Source of the DNA: Pseudomonadota bacterium
Lineage (GTDB): Bacteria > Pseudomonadota > Alphaproteobacteria > Rhizobiales > Xanthobacteraceae
Length of the DNA: 64,000 nucleotides
Assembly: GCA_023422775.1 (NCBI GenBank)
Contig: JAFAGM010000019.1
Location: forward strand, 62,001-126,000
Direction: 5' to 3'
The position numbers and the translations under genes are program-made. This document shows, piece after piece, positions 53,773 to 61,885 of this stretch; the first letter of the stretch is position 1, and the number at the start of each line of letters is the position of its first letter. The notes under the pieces are model-generated. The model was not told the DNA's origin, did not search any database, and saw only the letters and a program-made list of their open reading frames with translations.

Positions 53773-54489
53773 TCATCCGCCTGCTTCCGGCTGAATATGT
53801 GATCCGTTCTTTATACCCCAGATTGCGGCCTGCGTCCGGTTCTTGACCCGGATCTTGCGAAGGATCGCCTTGACGTGGGTCTTCACGGTTGCCTCGGTGA
53901 TATCCATCCTGCGAGCGATGCATTTATTTGAGGCGCCTTCGGTGATGCAGCGCAGAATTACCTGCTCCCGCGGAGAAAGCAGGGGCGTCGCCACGTCTCC
54001 CGCAGCAAACAGAATTTGCTCACCATTTCCATCGCCTGCCGCGGCCTCGACCAGGCGGGGGCGATTGGCATCGAGTATGAACGATAGAGATGCTGGAGGA
54101 AAAATCGTTTCGCCCATCATCACCAGTTCGATCGACCTGATGAACCTGTCACAGCTGATGATGTTGACGAAGTATCCGTTAACGCCTGCGCGGAATGCCA
54201 AACCTATCTCGTTCATCCGATAGCGGTCGGCCACTATCGCAATGCGCGCGTCCGGGCGCTGGTTTCTGAAGCGCTCTATCTGCTCGAGCGCGACATCAAA
54301 ATCATCGCCGGTATGGACGACAAGATAGAGCGGAAGGCAATGCCTGGCTTTGCTCTGTCGCAGATCGTCGGCGCTGGATACAGAAGCTGCGATACGAAAA
54401 TTCTCTGCGCGCAATATTTCAGCGAGCCCTTCCCTGAGCAAAGTATTCTTTCCTACGAGAATGACTTCAAAGAACCGTTGCCTCTCCAT
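53773..54489 (-). CDS. LuxR-type regulator with degenerate receiver
   Basis: 238 residues. The N-terminal domain has receiver length and pattern ('VILVGKNTLLREGLAEIL') but the acidic pair is replaced by Gly-Lys and no Asp sits in the usual phospho-acceptor place ('YLVVHTGDDFDVA'). Phosphorylation by a kinase is therefore unlikely. The C-terminal LuxR domain is intact ('SPREQVILRCITEGASNKCI', 'ATVKTHVKAILRKIRV'). Start 54489 follows AGGG; a longer reading to 54510 exists. It is a close paralogue of 55882-56724. Copy 2 of the heptamer-array element is 127-276 nt upstream of its start. Confidence 0.86.
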   Translation of the reverse strand: MERQRFFEVILVGKNTLLREGLAEILRAENFRIAASVSSADDLRQSKARHCLPLYLVVHTGDDFDVALEQIERFRNQRPDARIAIVADRYRMNEIGLAFRAGVNGYFVNIISCDRFIRSIELVMMGETIFPPASLSFILDANRPRLVEAAAGDGNGEQILFAAGDVATPLLSPREQVILRCITEGASNKCIARRMDITEATVKTHVKAILRKIRVKNRTQAAIWGIKNGSHIQPEAGG

Positions 54490-54929
54490 GGCGGCTGACC
54501 CTGCACGCATAATTGGCCTCGATCGCCCCCGACCGTAGCAACATCACATGTCAATGATCATCCTTCTCGCCGGCACGGTCATTTGCGCTGTATTGTGACG
54601 TAACCATCGTGGCTGGCACTGCATCGGGATCTGCCGCGCGATCCCATCTGAGACTGTTTCGGAAGACACCGGTAAGGGGACAAGGTCCCGCCAAGCGCAA
54701 GGCCCAAGGTCCCGGGCGTAACGAGGAGAAAAGTCCCGGGAAGGCCGGGACCAATGTCCCGAAGGCCTGCATGAGGCGGGAGCCTTGATGATCCATATCC
54801 ACCCTCCGGCAAACGGAATGGAAGCCGCACACCTGATGGCCAGGACAAGACAGCAGTTGGTCACCGGGCTACCGAGCCTGGCGTTCGAAACTGGCACCGA
54901 CCATTCGCCACCGGCGAGATACCGCGTTG
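54490..54929. other. Intergenic region with heptamer-array copy 2 (440 bp)
   Basis: Upstream region of the degenerate-receiver regulator gene on the minus strand, and downstream of the regulator gene at 54930-55556. Apart from the repeat element, I see no gene. Minus-strand open frames through it are not conserved with the first copy. Confidence 0.55.
54616..54765. repeat. Heptamer-array element, copy 2
   Basis: Heptamers GGTCCCG, GGTCCCG, AGTCCCG and TGTCCCG start at 54684, 54708, 54732 and 54755 (spacing 24, 24, 23), the same positions as in copy 1. The last unit has CGGGACC facing it, so the palindrome of copy 1 is kept with one mismatch. CCATCTGAGACTG and GAACGAGGAGAAA-type stretches are shared. 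Single-base insertions relative to copy 1 shift every reading frame, pointing to a DNA or RNA element rather than a peptide. Confidence 0.85.
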
Positions 54930-55556
54930 TCATTGTCGCGATATAGCGAGCGCAGCAAGTACTGTCCGGTTATTGATTTCGAGCTTCTGATATATGTGGT
55001 GCAGATGCACTTTTGTCGTACCCTGGGAAATGTTCAGCTGGCGCGCAATTTCCTTGTTCGACAATCCCTTGGACACCAGTCGCATGATCTCGCTTTCGCG
55101 GTCCGTCAGCACCTCCAGCACACTCTCGCTGGCGTCGTTTCTTACCTTCCGAGGGGGATACAGCGCCGAGGAGAGACGCGGCAAATTCCAGCCATCCACG
55201 ATTTGCCGCAGGGACTGGACCAGACGCTCGGGCGCCGAGGACTTTGAAATCACACTGCAAACACCGGCCGCAGTTGCCGCAACGAGATCGTCCTGATCAA
55301 CTGATGCGGTAAAGAACACCAGCCGGGTAAGAAGGCTCTCGGCGTTGACGGTGGCGAGGATTTCCGCCCCTGTCAGGTCGGACATCGAGTCGAGCACTGC
55401 GACGTCGGGCGCCAAGCTCCGTATCGCTTCGACACAGCTTGCTCCATCGCTGCAAGACGCAACTATCACGAAGTCACGCTCTTCAGCGAAAACCGACGTC
55501 AAGCCGTGCAGCACGATTGGGTGCATGTCGGCGATCACCAGCCTGGTGCTACGCAT
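54930..55556 (-). CDS. LuxR-type response regulator with partly altered receiver
   Basis: 208 residues. The receiver keeps a likely phospho-acceptor Asp ('VAVLDSMSDLTG') and Lys ('VISKSSA'), but the acidic pair is 'ADMH' (one Asp replaced by Met). The LuxR domain is normal ('TDRESEIMRLVSKGLSNKEI', 'GTTKVHLHHIYQKLEI'). Phosphorylation is possible but uncertain. It is divergent from the degenerate-receiver gene at 55882 across 325 bp, so the two may share promoter control. Confidence 0.86.
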   Translation of the reverse strand: MRSTRLVIADMHPIVLHGLTSVFAEERDFVIVASCSDGASCVEAIRSLAPDVAVLDSMSDLTGAEILATVNAESLLTRLVFFTASVDQDDLVAATAAGVCSVISKSSAPERLVQSLRQIVDGWNLPRLSSALYPPRKVRNDASESVLEVLTDRESEIMRLVSKGLSNKEIARQLNISQGTTKVHLHHIYQKLEINNRTVLAALAISRQ

Positions 55557-55881
55557 CGGCGGTCCTCAGCCTGTTCCCCTACGTGAACCCCGCGCACCGA
55601 GCATGCTTCCCTAGGAACTCGAAAATGACGCAGAATGCCCCCGCATGGAACTACCCAAGGCAATCTTTTTCGAGCTTTCGCAATCTAACATTGCAGTATG
55701 TCGCGGTATATAACCAAAGATATATAGGGTGATCACGAATTCGAATCTAAAGTTCCCCAAACCAATTCTGAACTTTTTCAACGCCTCGCGACGGACAGCG
55801 GGAGCTTTGGACTACGTCCTGCTATTCGAGACCAGGGGATTTGCAACGAAATCAATTTGCGTCAGGGCTGGGAGCACCGAC
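55557..55881. other. AT-richer divergent promoter region between two LuxR-type genes
   Basis: 325 bp with lower GC than the surroundings, including TATAT and ATATA arms around 55707-55726 that form a small inverted repeat. Both flanking LuxR-type genes start outward from here. Promoter boxes could not be fixed by eye. Confidence 0.5.
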
Positions 55882-56724
55882 ATGCGAAGGCAACATTCCT
55901 TTGCAATCATCCTTGTGGGGAAAAGTATCCTGCTCCGGGAAGGGCTTGCCAGAATCCTATGCGCGGCGAACTTTCGTATCCTGGCCTCGGTATCATGCGC
56001 CGATGATTTGCGGCCGAGCAAATCCGCCGCTGATCCTTCGCTTTTTCTTATTGTCCATACCGGCGACGATTTCGGCGCGGCCCTCGAACAAATCGAACTT
56101 CTGAGAAGCCGGCACGCGGACGCGCGCATTGCGATCGTTGCCCAGCACTATCGTCTGAACGAATTGACTTCGGCATTCCGCGCAGGCGCCAGCGGATATT
56201 TCGTCAACATCATCACGTGCGACCGGTTCATCAGGTCCGTAGAACTTGTCATGTTGGGCGAAACAATCTTCCCGTCGGATTTCCTGTCATACATGCTCCA
56301 CGCCAATGGCCACAGGACGGTCGAGGTCGCGGGCGACGATCCACGTGATGAGCACATCCTGGTTGCGGCAGACGAGGCGGCCGTGACCTTGCTTTCTCCG
56401 CGAGAGAAGCTGATTCTCCGCTGCATAATCGAAGGCGATTCCAACAAATGCATAGCGCGCAAGATCGACATTGCAGAGGCCACTGTGAAGGTTCACGTCA
56501 AGGCGATCCTTCGCAAGATCCGGGTTCAGAACCGGACCCAGGCGGCAATCTGGGGCATAAACAACGGGCCTCATATACAACCGGATCTCGAGGCGCATGA
56601 GGCGTTCTTCTCCATTCACGCACCCTTCTCTCTTGCAAGTTCTTCCGATTGCCCGCCGGACATCCACCAGCGCTCGCGATCAAACCTGCAACTCGAGATA
56701 CACCCGCTTCGCAAGCGGCGGTGA
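55882..56724 (+). CDS. LuxR-type regulator with degenerate receiver
   Basis: 280 residues. The receiver-like domain begins 'AIILVGKSILLREGLARIL': the acidic pair is missing and the phospho-acceptor region reads 'FLIVHTGDDFGAA', as in its paralogue at 53773. The LuxR domain is intact ('SPREKLILRCIIEGDSNKCI', 'ATVKVHVKAILRKIRV'). About 40 extra residues follow the helix-turn-helix, absent from the paralogue. ATG 55882 follows GGGAG. It converges on the phosphoglycosyltransferase gene, so it may regulate exopolysaccharide genes (inference). Confidence 0.85.
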   Translation: MRRQHSFAIILVGKSILLREGLARILCAANFRILASVSCADDLRPSKSAADPSLFLIVHTGDDFGAALEQIELLRSRHADARIAIVAQHYRLNELTSAFRAGASGYFVNIITCDRFIRSVELVMLGETIFPSDFLSYMLHANGHRTVEVAGDDPRDEHILVAADEAAVTLLSPREKLILRCIIEGDSNKCIARKIDIAEATVKVHVKAILRKIRVQNRTQAAIWGINNGPHIQPDLEAHEAFFSIHAPFSLASSSDCPPDIHQRSRSNLQLEIHPLRKRR

Positions 56725-56765
56725 ACTCTCCGGATGCTATTGGATATTCGGGGTACCACTCGGAG

Positions 56766-58310
56766 CTACTTTGCGCCCATGGCGCTGATCACGGCGGGTG
56801 GTGTCGCAATGAGAATATACAGATCGAGCCAGAGCGAACGGTTCTTGATATAGAAGCAGTCCTCCGCACGCTGCACGTCCAGGTCACCATTGCTGCGTGA
56901 CGAGATTTGCCACAGTCCGGTCAATCCCGGCGCGACGGCTTCTCTCAGCACCCGGAATTCCGGGTCGAAGGCATCCAAATGGTAAGCGGGAAACGGCCGC
57001 GGTCCGACCAGACTCATGTCGCCGCGAACGACATTCCAGAACTGGGGTAGTTCATCAAGGCTGGCGCGCCGCATCAGGTTGCCGACATGCGGCAAGATGC
57101 GCGGATCCTGCTCCAGCTTGAAGTGCCGCTGCCAATGCTTGCGCATGTCGGGATCGCTCGCGAGCACCTGCTCGAGTCGCCGCTCGGCATCCCCGTACAT
57201 CGTGCGCAACTTCAGAACGCGGATTGGTCTGCCGTTACGGCCAACGCGCCACTGTCCATAGAACGCAGGCCCCGGGTCGACGAGTTTGATCGCGAGTGCG
57301 AACAGCCCGATGATCGGCGCAGCTAGAAGCAGGAGCGCCAGTCCGACGACCAGATCGATGACGCGCTTCAACTCGTCGCTGTAATCGCTGGGCTGCCCAT
57401 TCAGCTCCGTGGCGACGAAGCAGTCACTGTTGCGAACCTGAAGGCCGAACGTTGGAAACTCGCCCAACCTGGTGACCACCAGGACTTGCCGGGCCCCCAA
57501 CCGATACAGCGCGGCAGCATCCCGGGGGAGGCTCTCGCAATCCGGCACGATCACCACTTCCGCACTTCCGACGGCGCGCCACCCGTCAAGCGTACCGAGC
57601 ACCGGCAAGCCCGAACTTGCCAAACCCAAGCTTGCATCGTGGAAATCCTGTCGCAAGCCCGGTTCGTCCGCGACGTCTTCGGAGCGAACGCCATCGTCGA
57701 CGAATCCTATGGGGCGAAGCCCACAACCGGGGTGGCTGAGCAACAGGCGGGCAAGAGCCCGGCTGTTTGCGCCGGTACCCAGAATCGCGGTAGGGGCGCG
57801 AAACATTCCGGACCTGGCCAATGGCGCACCGATCAAGTGCTCGATCCACAGACCGAAGACAAGCGCGATGACGCCTACCACTGGAACGACTGCCAGTTCG
57901 ACCAGTGGACCCTGACGAATCCACATCAGCATTCCGGCGAAGACGAACAACAGCGTTGCCGTCGCGCGCAGGCGGAAGCGCTCCATCGGGCTTCTGATGT
58001 TGGATCGGTAGAGGCCGAGCGAACAGTTGATGCCAAGCAACAGCAGCAAGAGCAACCACATCTGCGCCGGCATCCGACCGGCCAAGCCAAACTGGCCGGC
58101 CGCAAGGGCGAAGATCGCTGCCGCTGCAACGATTGCCATGGCGCCAGATACGACGTCGCCTGCAAAACGAATCGCGGCGAAGAGCCGGCGCCGGCTGGCC
58201 CCCTTCCCCGGAAGCCTCCCCCGGCGCCATGCCCCGCCAACCCCGAACGGCTCACCGCCGCGCGGCGGCAATGCATGGGTACGCGCCAGACGTTCGTCGA
58301 TGTTCGACAT
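56766..58310 (-). CDS. Exopolysaccharide initiating sugar-phosphate transferase (WbaP/ExoY-like)
   Basis: Transfers a hexose-1-phosphate to undecaprenyl phosphate to start a repeat unit on the inner membrane. Four or five helices lie at residues ~45-170. A Rossmann-like domain (~170-300, 'AILGTGANSRALARLL') precedes a further helix ('LVVGLALLLLAAPIIGLFA') and the catalytic bacterial sugar transferase domain with 'RVGRNGRPIRVLKLRTM', 'RRASLDELPQFWNVV' and 'GDMSLVGPRPFP'. The 514 aa length fits full WbaP-type enzymes rather than short ExoY. The epimerase gene ends 51 nt upstream of its start on the same strand, so an operon is likely. Confidence 0.9.
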   Translation of the reverse strand: MSNIDERLARTHALPPRGGEPFGVGGAWRRGRLPGKGASRRRLFAAIRFAGDVVSGAMAIVAAAAIFALAAGQFGLAGRMPAQMWLLLLLLLGINCSLGLYRSNIRSPMERFRLRATATLLFVFAGMLMWIRQGPLVELAVVPVVGVIALVFGLWIEHLIGAPLARSGMFRAPTAILGTGANSRALARLLLSHPGCGLRPIGFVDDGVRSEDVADEPGLRQDFHDASLGLASSGLPVLGTLDGWRAVGSAEVVIVPDCESLPRDAAALYRLGARQVLVVTRLGEFPTFGLQVRNSDCFVATELNGQPSDYSDELKRVIDLVVGLALLLLAAPIIGLFALAIKLVDPGPAFYGQWRVGRNGRPIRVLKLRTMYGDAERRLEQVLASDPDMRKHWQRHFKLEQDPRILPHVGNLMRRASLDELPQFWNVVRGDMSLVGPRPFPAYHLDAFDPEFRVLREAVAPGLTGLWQISSRSNGDLDVQRAEDCFYIKNRSLWLDLYILIATPPAVISAMGAK

Positions 58311-58361
58311 GGATCATCACCCGGCCGATGACGGAACGAAGCGAATTTCTATCCAGGACAC

Positions 58362-59372
58362 CTATTCCGCCGCAACGACCGCGCCGGGCACGCCGACCGA
58401 TGCCGAGGCTGCCAGTTCCGCGGCAATCCAACGGTAGGTAGGAACAATGCCCTTACGCAAAGTCATGCGGGGCTCCCACCGCAGCACCTCCCGCAACCGC
58501 GCATTATCGCTGTTGCGACCGCGCACTCCCTGCGGCTTGGAGAGATCGTGCATCAACGTGATCTTCTTCTCCGACGCCCCAATCACGATTTCCGCGAGTT
58601 CATCAACAGTAACCAGTTCATCCGTGCCGAGGTTGAGTGGCGTTCCGTAATTCGAACGCATGATGCGATCGATGCCCTCGACGCAGTCATCGATATACAT
58701 GAACGAGCGTGTCTGCTTGCCATCTCCCCAAACTTCGATCTGGCCGGGATTCGGGGCGGATGCCACCTTACGGCACATTGCCGCCGGTGCCTTCTCGCGG
58801 CCGCCATCGTAGGTCCCCAGCGGGCCATATACGTTGTGGAATCGTACCACACGCGTAGGCAGGTCATAATCCTCCGTATAGTACTGGCAGAGCTTCTCCG
58901 CGTAGAGCTTCTCGAAGCCGTAACCTTCTTCAGGCTGCGCGGGAAACGCGTCCTCCTCGCGCAACGGTGTCACGTCCGGAGAGGTCTGCAAGCCGTGTGG
59001 ATAGACGCAGGCAGACGATGAAAACAGAAACCGCTCGACGTCGCTGCGGCGCGCCGCTTCGAGCATGTAAAGATTTATCAGGGAGTTGTTGTGAGCGATG
59101 CCGGCGCGCGACGCAGTGATATACCCGATCCCTCCCATGTCAGCCGCCAGGTTGTAGACAAACTTCATGCCGGCGGTGCAGGTCAGACAGTTCTTCAGCT
59201 CCCGAAGGTCGAGCAACATGAATTCGTCGGCATCTGTGCCGCTGTATTCAGGCAGCTTGATGTCCACGCCGCGCACGCGATAGCCCGCCGCCTTCAGATA
59301 CGACACCAGGTGATGTCCGATGAAGCCGCCCGCTCCGGTGACCAACGCCCAAGGCTTCGGTGCTTTTGGCAT
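58362..59372 (-). CDS. GDP-mannose 3,5-epimerase-like NAD-dependent epimerase
   Basis: Extended-SDR sugar nucleotide epimerase, 336 residues. 'VTGAGGFIGHHL' binds NAD. Residues matching the plant GDP-mannose 3,5-epimerase catalytic set are all present: Cys122 in 'SSSACVYP', Tyr151 and Lys155 in 'GYGFEKLYAEK', Lys194 in 'GGREKAPAAMCRK'. These sit at a constant offset of 23 from the residues known for the Arabidopsis enzyme (Cys145, Tyr174, Lys178, Lys217). 'WGDGKQTRSFMYIDDCVEG' and 'GVRGRNSDN' are also typical. It would make GDP-L-galactose or GDP-L-gulose for the exopolysaccharide. Start ATG 59372 follows GGAGAA. Confidence 0.87.
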   Translation of the reverse strand: MPKAPKPWALVTGAGGFIGHHLVSYLKAAGYRVRGVDIKLPEYSGTDADEFMLLDLRELKNCLTCTAGMKFVYNLAADMGGIGYITASRAGIAHNNSLINLYMLEAARRSDVERFLFSSSACVYPHGLQTSPDVTPLREEDAFPAQPEEGYGFEKLYAEKLCQYYTEDYDLPTRVVRFHNVYGPLGTYDGGREKAPAAMCRKVASAPNPGQIEVWGDGKQTRSFMYIDDCVEGIDRIMRSNYGTPLNLGTDELVTVDELAEIVIGASEKKITLMHDLSKPQGVRGRNSDNARLREVLRWEPRMTLRKGIVPTYRWIAAELAASASVGVPGAVVAAE

Positions 59373-59859
59373 GCTGATTCTCCATCTCAGACACTGGTGC
59401 AGAGGTGCAGACGATCGGTGTGGTGCGATCACCGCATTGACGGTACGACGCGTCGCGCCTCGCTCAAGCGCGAAGAAGGGGTAGTCCGATTGTTGCGAAG
59501 GCTCTACCGCGCGCAGTACGAAACAAAACGGGGACTCACGCCGTTATGGAAATACTTGTGAGCTTGTGCTACACGCCCGAGCGCGATACCGGCCGTGGTG
59601 GGTGTTTTGTAGTGGGCCTGGCCGGGTGAAGGGACATTCGCCGAGCGCTGATACTTCAGTCTGAGCCGCCTGCATGTCGTGGGGATCTCACGATCATGGG
59701 CATCTCACGGCCACAATGTCAGGGAAGTCACTGGTATCCCTTTGTCAAAGGGCTGCTTCCTTGGTGCCCTACGCGAAGCCATTCCGGATGGCGGGCGAGC
59801 TCCAGGGCTCAAGAATTCGGATGGTTCGGCGACGTAGGTCGCCAGCAAAGGACGCTCTC
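59373..59859. other. Intergenic region (487 bp), nothing recognised
   Basis: Between the divergent epimerase gene and the small plus-strand gene. It contains only short open frames without ribosome sites or family resemblance. Promoters for both directions are expected here but not located. Confidence 0.45.
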
Positions 59860-60093
59860 ATGATTTTGCCATATGATTCACTGCGTGACGCCATTCTCCA
59901 GGAACTCAGCTGGGCGGTTAGCACCCGTCGAGCGCAGGGAGCTTCGTTCGACGCACTGGAGCAGGAATACGGGCTGTCGAAGGAAACGCTTTATCTGATC
60001 GTAGGATACAACGATCAGCATCCGGATCGGAACCTGGAGCGCGCGACTGAAGCCAAAAGCCCGACGCCTTGCAAGATAGATCGAACAGCTTGA
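59860..60093 (+). CDS. Small putative helix-turn-helix protein (hypothetical)
   Basis: 77 residues from ATG 59860, with AAAGGA 8 nt upstream. 'SFDALEQEYGLSKETLYLIVG' (in part) reads like a helix-turn-helix in which a short regulator recognises DNA, preceded by a helix 'SLRDAILQELSWAVSTRRA'. No other domain. It converges on the polysaccharide export gene, 21 nt apart at the stops, and could be a small regulator of the cluster; this is inferred from layout. Confidence 0.6.
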   Translation: MILPYDSLRDAILQELSWAVSTRRAQGASFDALEQEYGLSKETLYLIVGYNDQHPDRNLERATEAKSPTPCKIDRTA

Positions 60094-60114
60094 TCGGCCG
60101 AAGCGGCTCAGCGC

Positions 60115-61500
60115 TCAGTTGACGGTCGCAGTCGATCCAGGGGCGCCTCCCTGTGCTGCGCCGGCATTTCCCGCTCGTGATGAGGACCCGCCTTGCACCC
60201 GCTCCTCGCTGGATGTTCCCATCAGATCCAGGGGCAACTCAGGCAGGGAAGGAAACAGCGGACCGATCTGTACCACATCTCCCGGCTCCAGCAGGAATTC
60301 GATAGCCGCCTCGTACTTCACCCTCGTGGTGCCCTTGGCGCGAATCACCGTTATGGCGGGCTGCTGCTCTTGTTCCGAAGTCAGCCTTCCGACCTGCCGT
60401 GCGTAGGCCGCGCGCAAGCGATGCGCAGCAGGAAGCGTAACAGTCAATTCCAGAATCAATCGCTCCGCTTCCCGCAGCTCAGTCGTTACACGACGCTGAT
60501 AGCTGTTGCGGAGCTCCGTCATCTTGAACTGCAGATCGCCGATCGACAGCTCCGCCTTCAGCGATTCCGATTGCAGGCGCCCGATGTTTCCCTCGATACG
60601 CGCCTCCTCGCGCTTTACCTCAATGTAGGTTGACTTGCGCGCAAGTCCGCTCTTGGCCAATTGCTCGTAGTCGGACACCAGTTCGTGATTGAGGCTGCGC
60701 TGTTTGATCTCGAGTTCCGCCTGGTTCTTGAGGGATGCAATCTCGGCTTCCAATCGCGGAAGCTGCTTCTGCAGCGCCTCGGTCTCCTGCAGGACGGCTT
60801 GCCTCTCTGCCGTGAACGCAAGCTCTTCCCCGTCGCGGATCTGGGCGACGCGGGCTGGATCGACAACAAGTCCCGACATATCGGGAAAATCGATCCGGTC
60901 ATTGCCGTTCTGCAGTGCGATAAGCCGCGCTCGCTTTGCAAGGAGGGCCAGGCGATTTACTTCAAGCAGACGAACCCGCTCTTCCGCCTGAAACAGCGCA
61001 CCGAGCATCCCGCTCTGCTGAATTTCAGACACACCGATGCCTCCCGCGCGCGCCACGGCTCCAAGCACCGACAACCCTTCCCGGTAGGGGTAGAGGCCTG
61101 GCGTCCGGACCATACCGAGCACATAGATCGGACTAAATTCCGCGATCTTTATGCTGACCGTCGGATTGCGGATATATGCCGGTGTCAATGCCTGCGCGAT
61201 GCTCCCTTCGAGTTCGGAGAGCGTAAGATTGACCGCTTGGATGTCTCCGATCATCGGCAGTCGGATATTGCCGCTTTGATCGACTGTCGCTTCACCCGAC
61301 AGGTCGGGTTGGCCAAAAACGGTTATACCAATCTTGTCGCCGGCCGAGATTCGATATGCCTTCGGAGCCGTCGGCTGTGCCGCAGCAGGTTCAATCGCCC
61401 ATGCATGAAGGATTACGGATATCGCCAGTACCCAGGCGCAGCCAACCAGGGAGGAAACTGATCCATTTCCATGCTTCGGCTTCCCAACGGTCGATCTCAT
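60115..61500 (-). CDS. Polysaccharide export protein, ExoF-like (Poly_export/SLBB)
   Basis: Periplasmic or outer-membrane-associated export protein for exopolysaccharide, 461 residues. A signal peptide ends near 'AIEPAAAQ'. The Poly_export domain begins 'YRISAGDKIGITVFGQPDLS' and continues to 'NPTVSIKI'. An SLBB-like part follows ('PIYVLGMVRTPGLYPYREG'). Then comes a coiled coil of ~200 residues and a C-terminal 'LLEPGDVVQIGPL' strand region. This long-coil plan resembles rhizobial ExoF rather than Wza. It diverges from the LuxR-type gene at 61886 across 385 bp. Confidence 0.88.
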   Translation of the reverse strand: MRSTVGKPKHGNGSVSSLVGCAWVLAISVILHAWAIEPAAAQPTAPKAYRISAGDKIGITVFGQPDLSGEATVDQSGNIRLPMIGDIQAVNLTLSELEGSIAQALTPAYIRNPTVSIKIAEFSPIYVLGMVRTPGLYPYREGLSVLGAVARAGGIGVSEIQQSGMLGALFQAEERVRLLEVNRLALLAKRARLIALQNGNDRIDFPDMSGLVVDPARVAQIRDGEELAFTAERQAVLQETEALQKQLPRLEAEIASLKNQAELEIKQRSLNHELVSDYEQLAKSGLARKSTYIEVKREEARIEGNIGRLQSESLKAELSIGDLQFKMTELRNSYQRRVTTELREAERLILELTVTLPAAHRLRAAYARQVGRLTSEQEQQPAITVIRAKGTTRVKYEAAIEFLLEPGDVVQIGPLFPSLPELPLDLMGTSSEERVQGGSSSRAGNAGAAQGGAPGSTATVN

Positions 61501-61885
61501 TCCATCACCAGTTAAGGCCAGCGCCGTCGCGTCGTCATGCCGTTCCTCGGGAGTATGGCAAAACCTGCCGAGGGACGCCGGATTCTTAATGGGTACCCCT
61601 TCTTAGACAGCAGATCACCGGAATCCCAGCAGTGCCGATAAATTGACGGCGGTATGCTTGCGCATCGCCTGCCCGGACTCCGGGACCTCAATCAGGCGGT
61701 CGCAATCGACGGTGTTGGCAGCGCGGAAGAGGCAGCCGAAGGACTTACCGCAGCCTGGCTACTCAGATCGCATCCTCGAGGTGATCGAAGCAACGCGGGA
61801 GCCGGCAGATCATATTTCTCAAATTTGCATCTTATCAGGGGATAACCTGAAACGCATTTTGAAGTGATACGCTAGAGGTATTGTC
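61501..61885. other. Divergent intergenic region (385 bp)
   Basis: Upstream of both the ExoF-like gene and the LuxR-type gene. Open frames here lack family resemblance. A regulator encoded beside a divergent export gene is a common arrangement for direct control. No operator could be placed. Confidence 0.45.

Noticed and set aside
54544..54933. Minus-strand open frame through heptamer-array copy 2
   Set aside because: Same argument: no frame conservation with copy 1 and no family resemblance.
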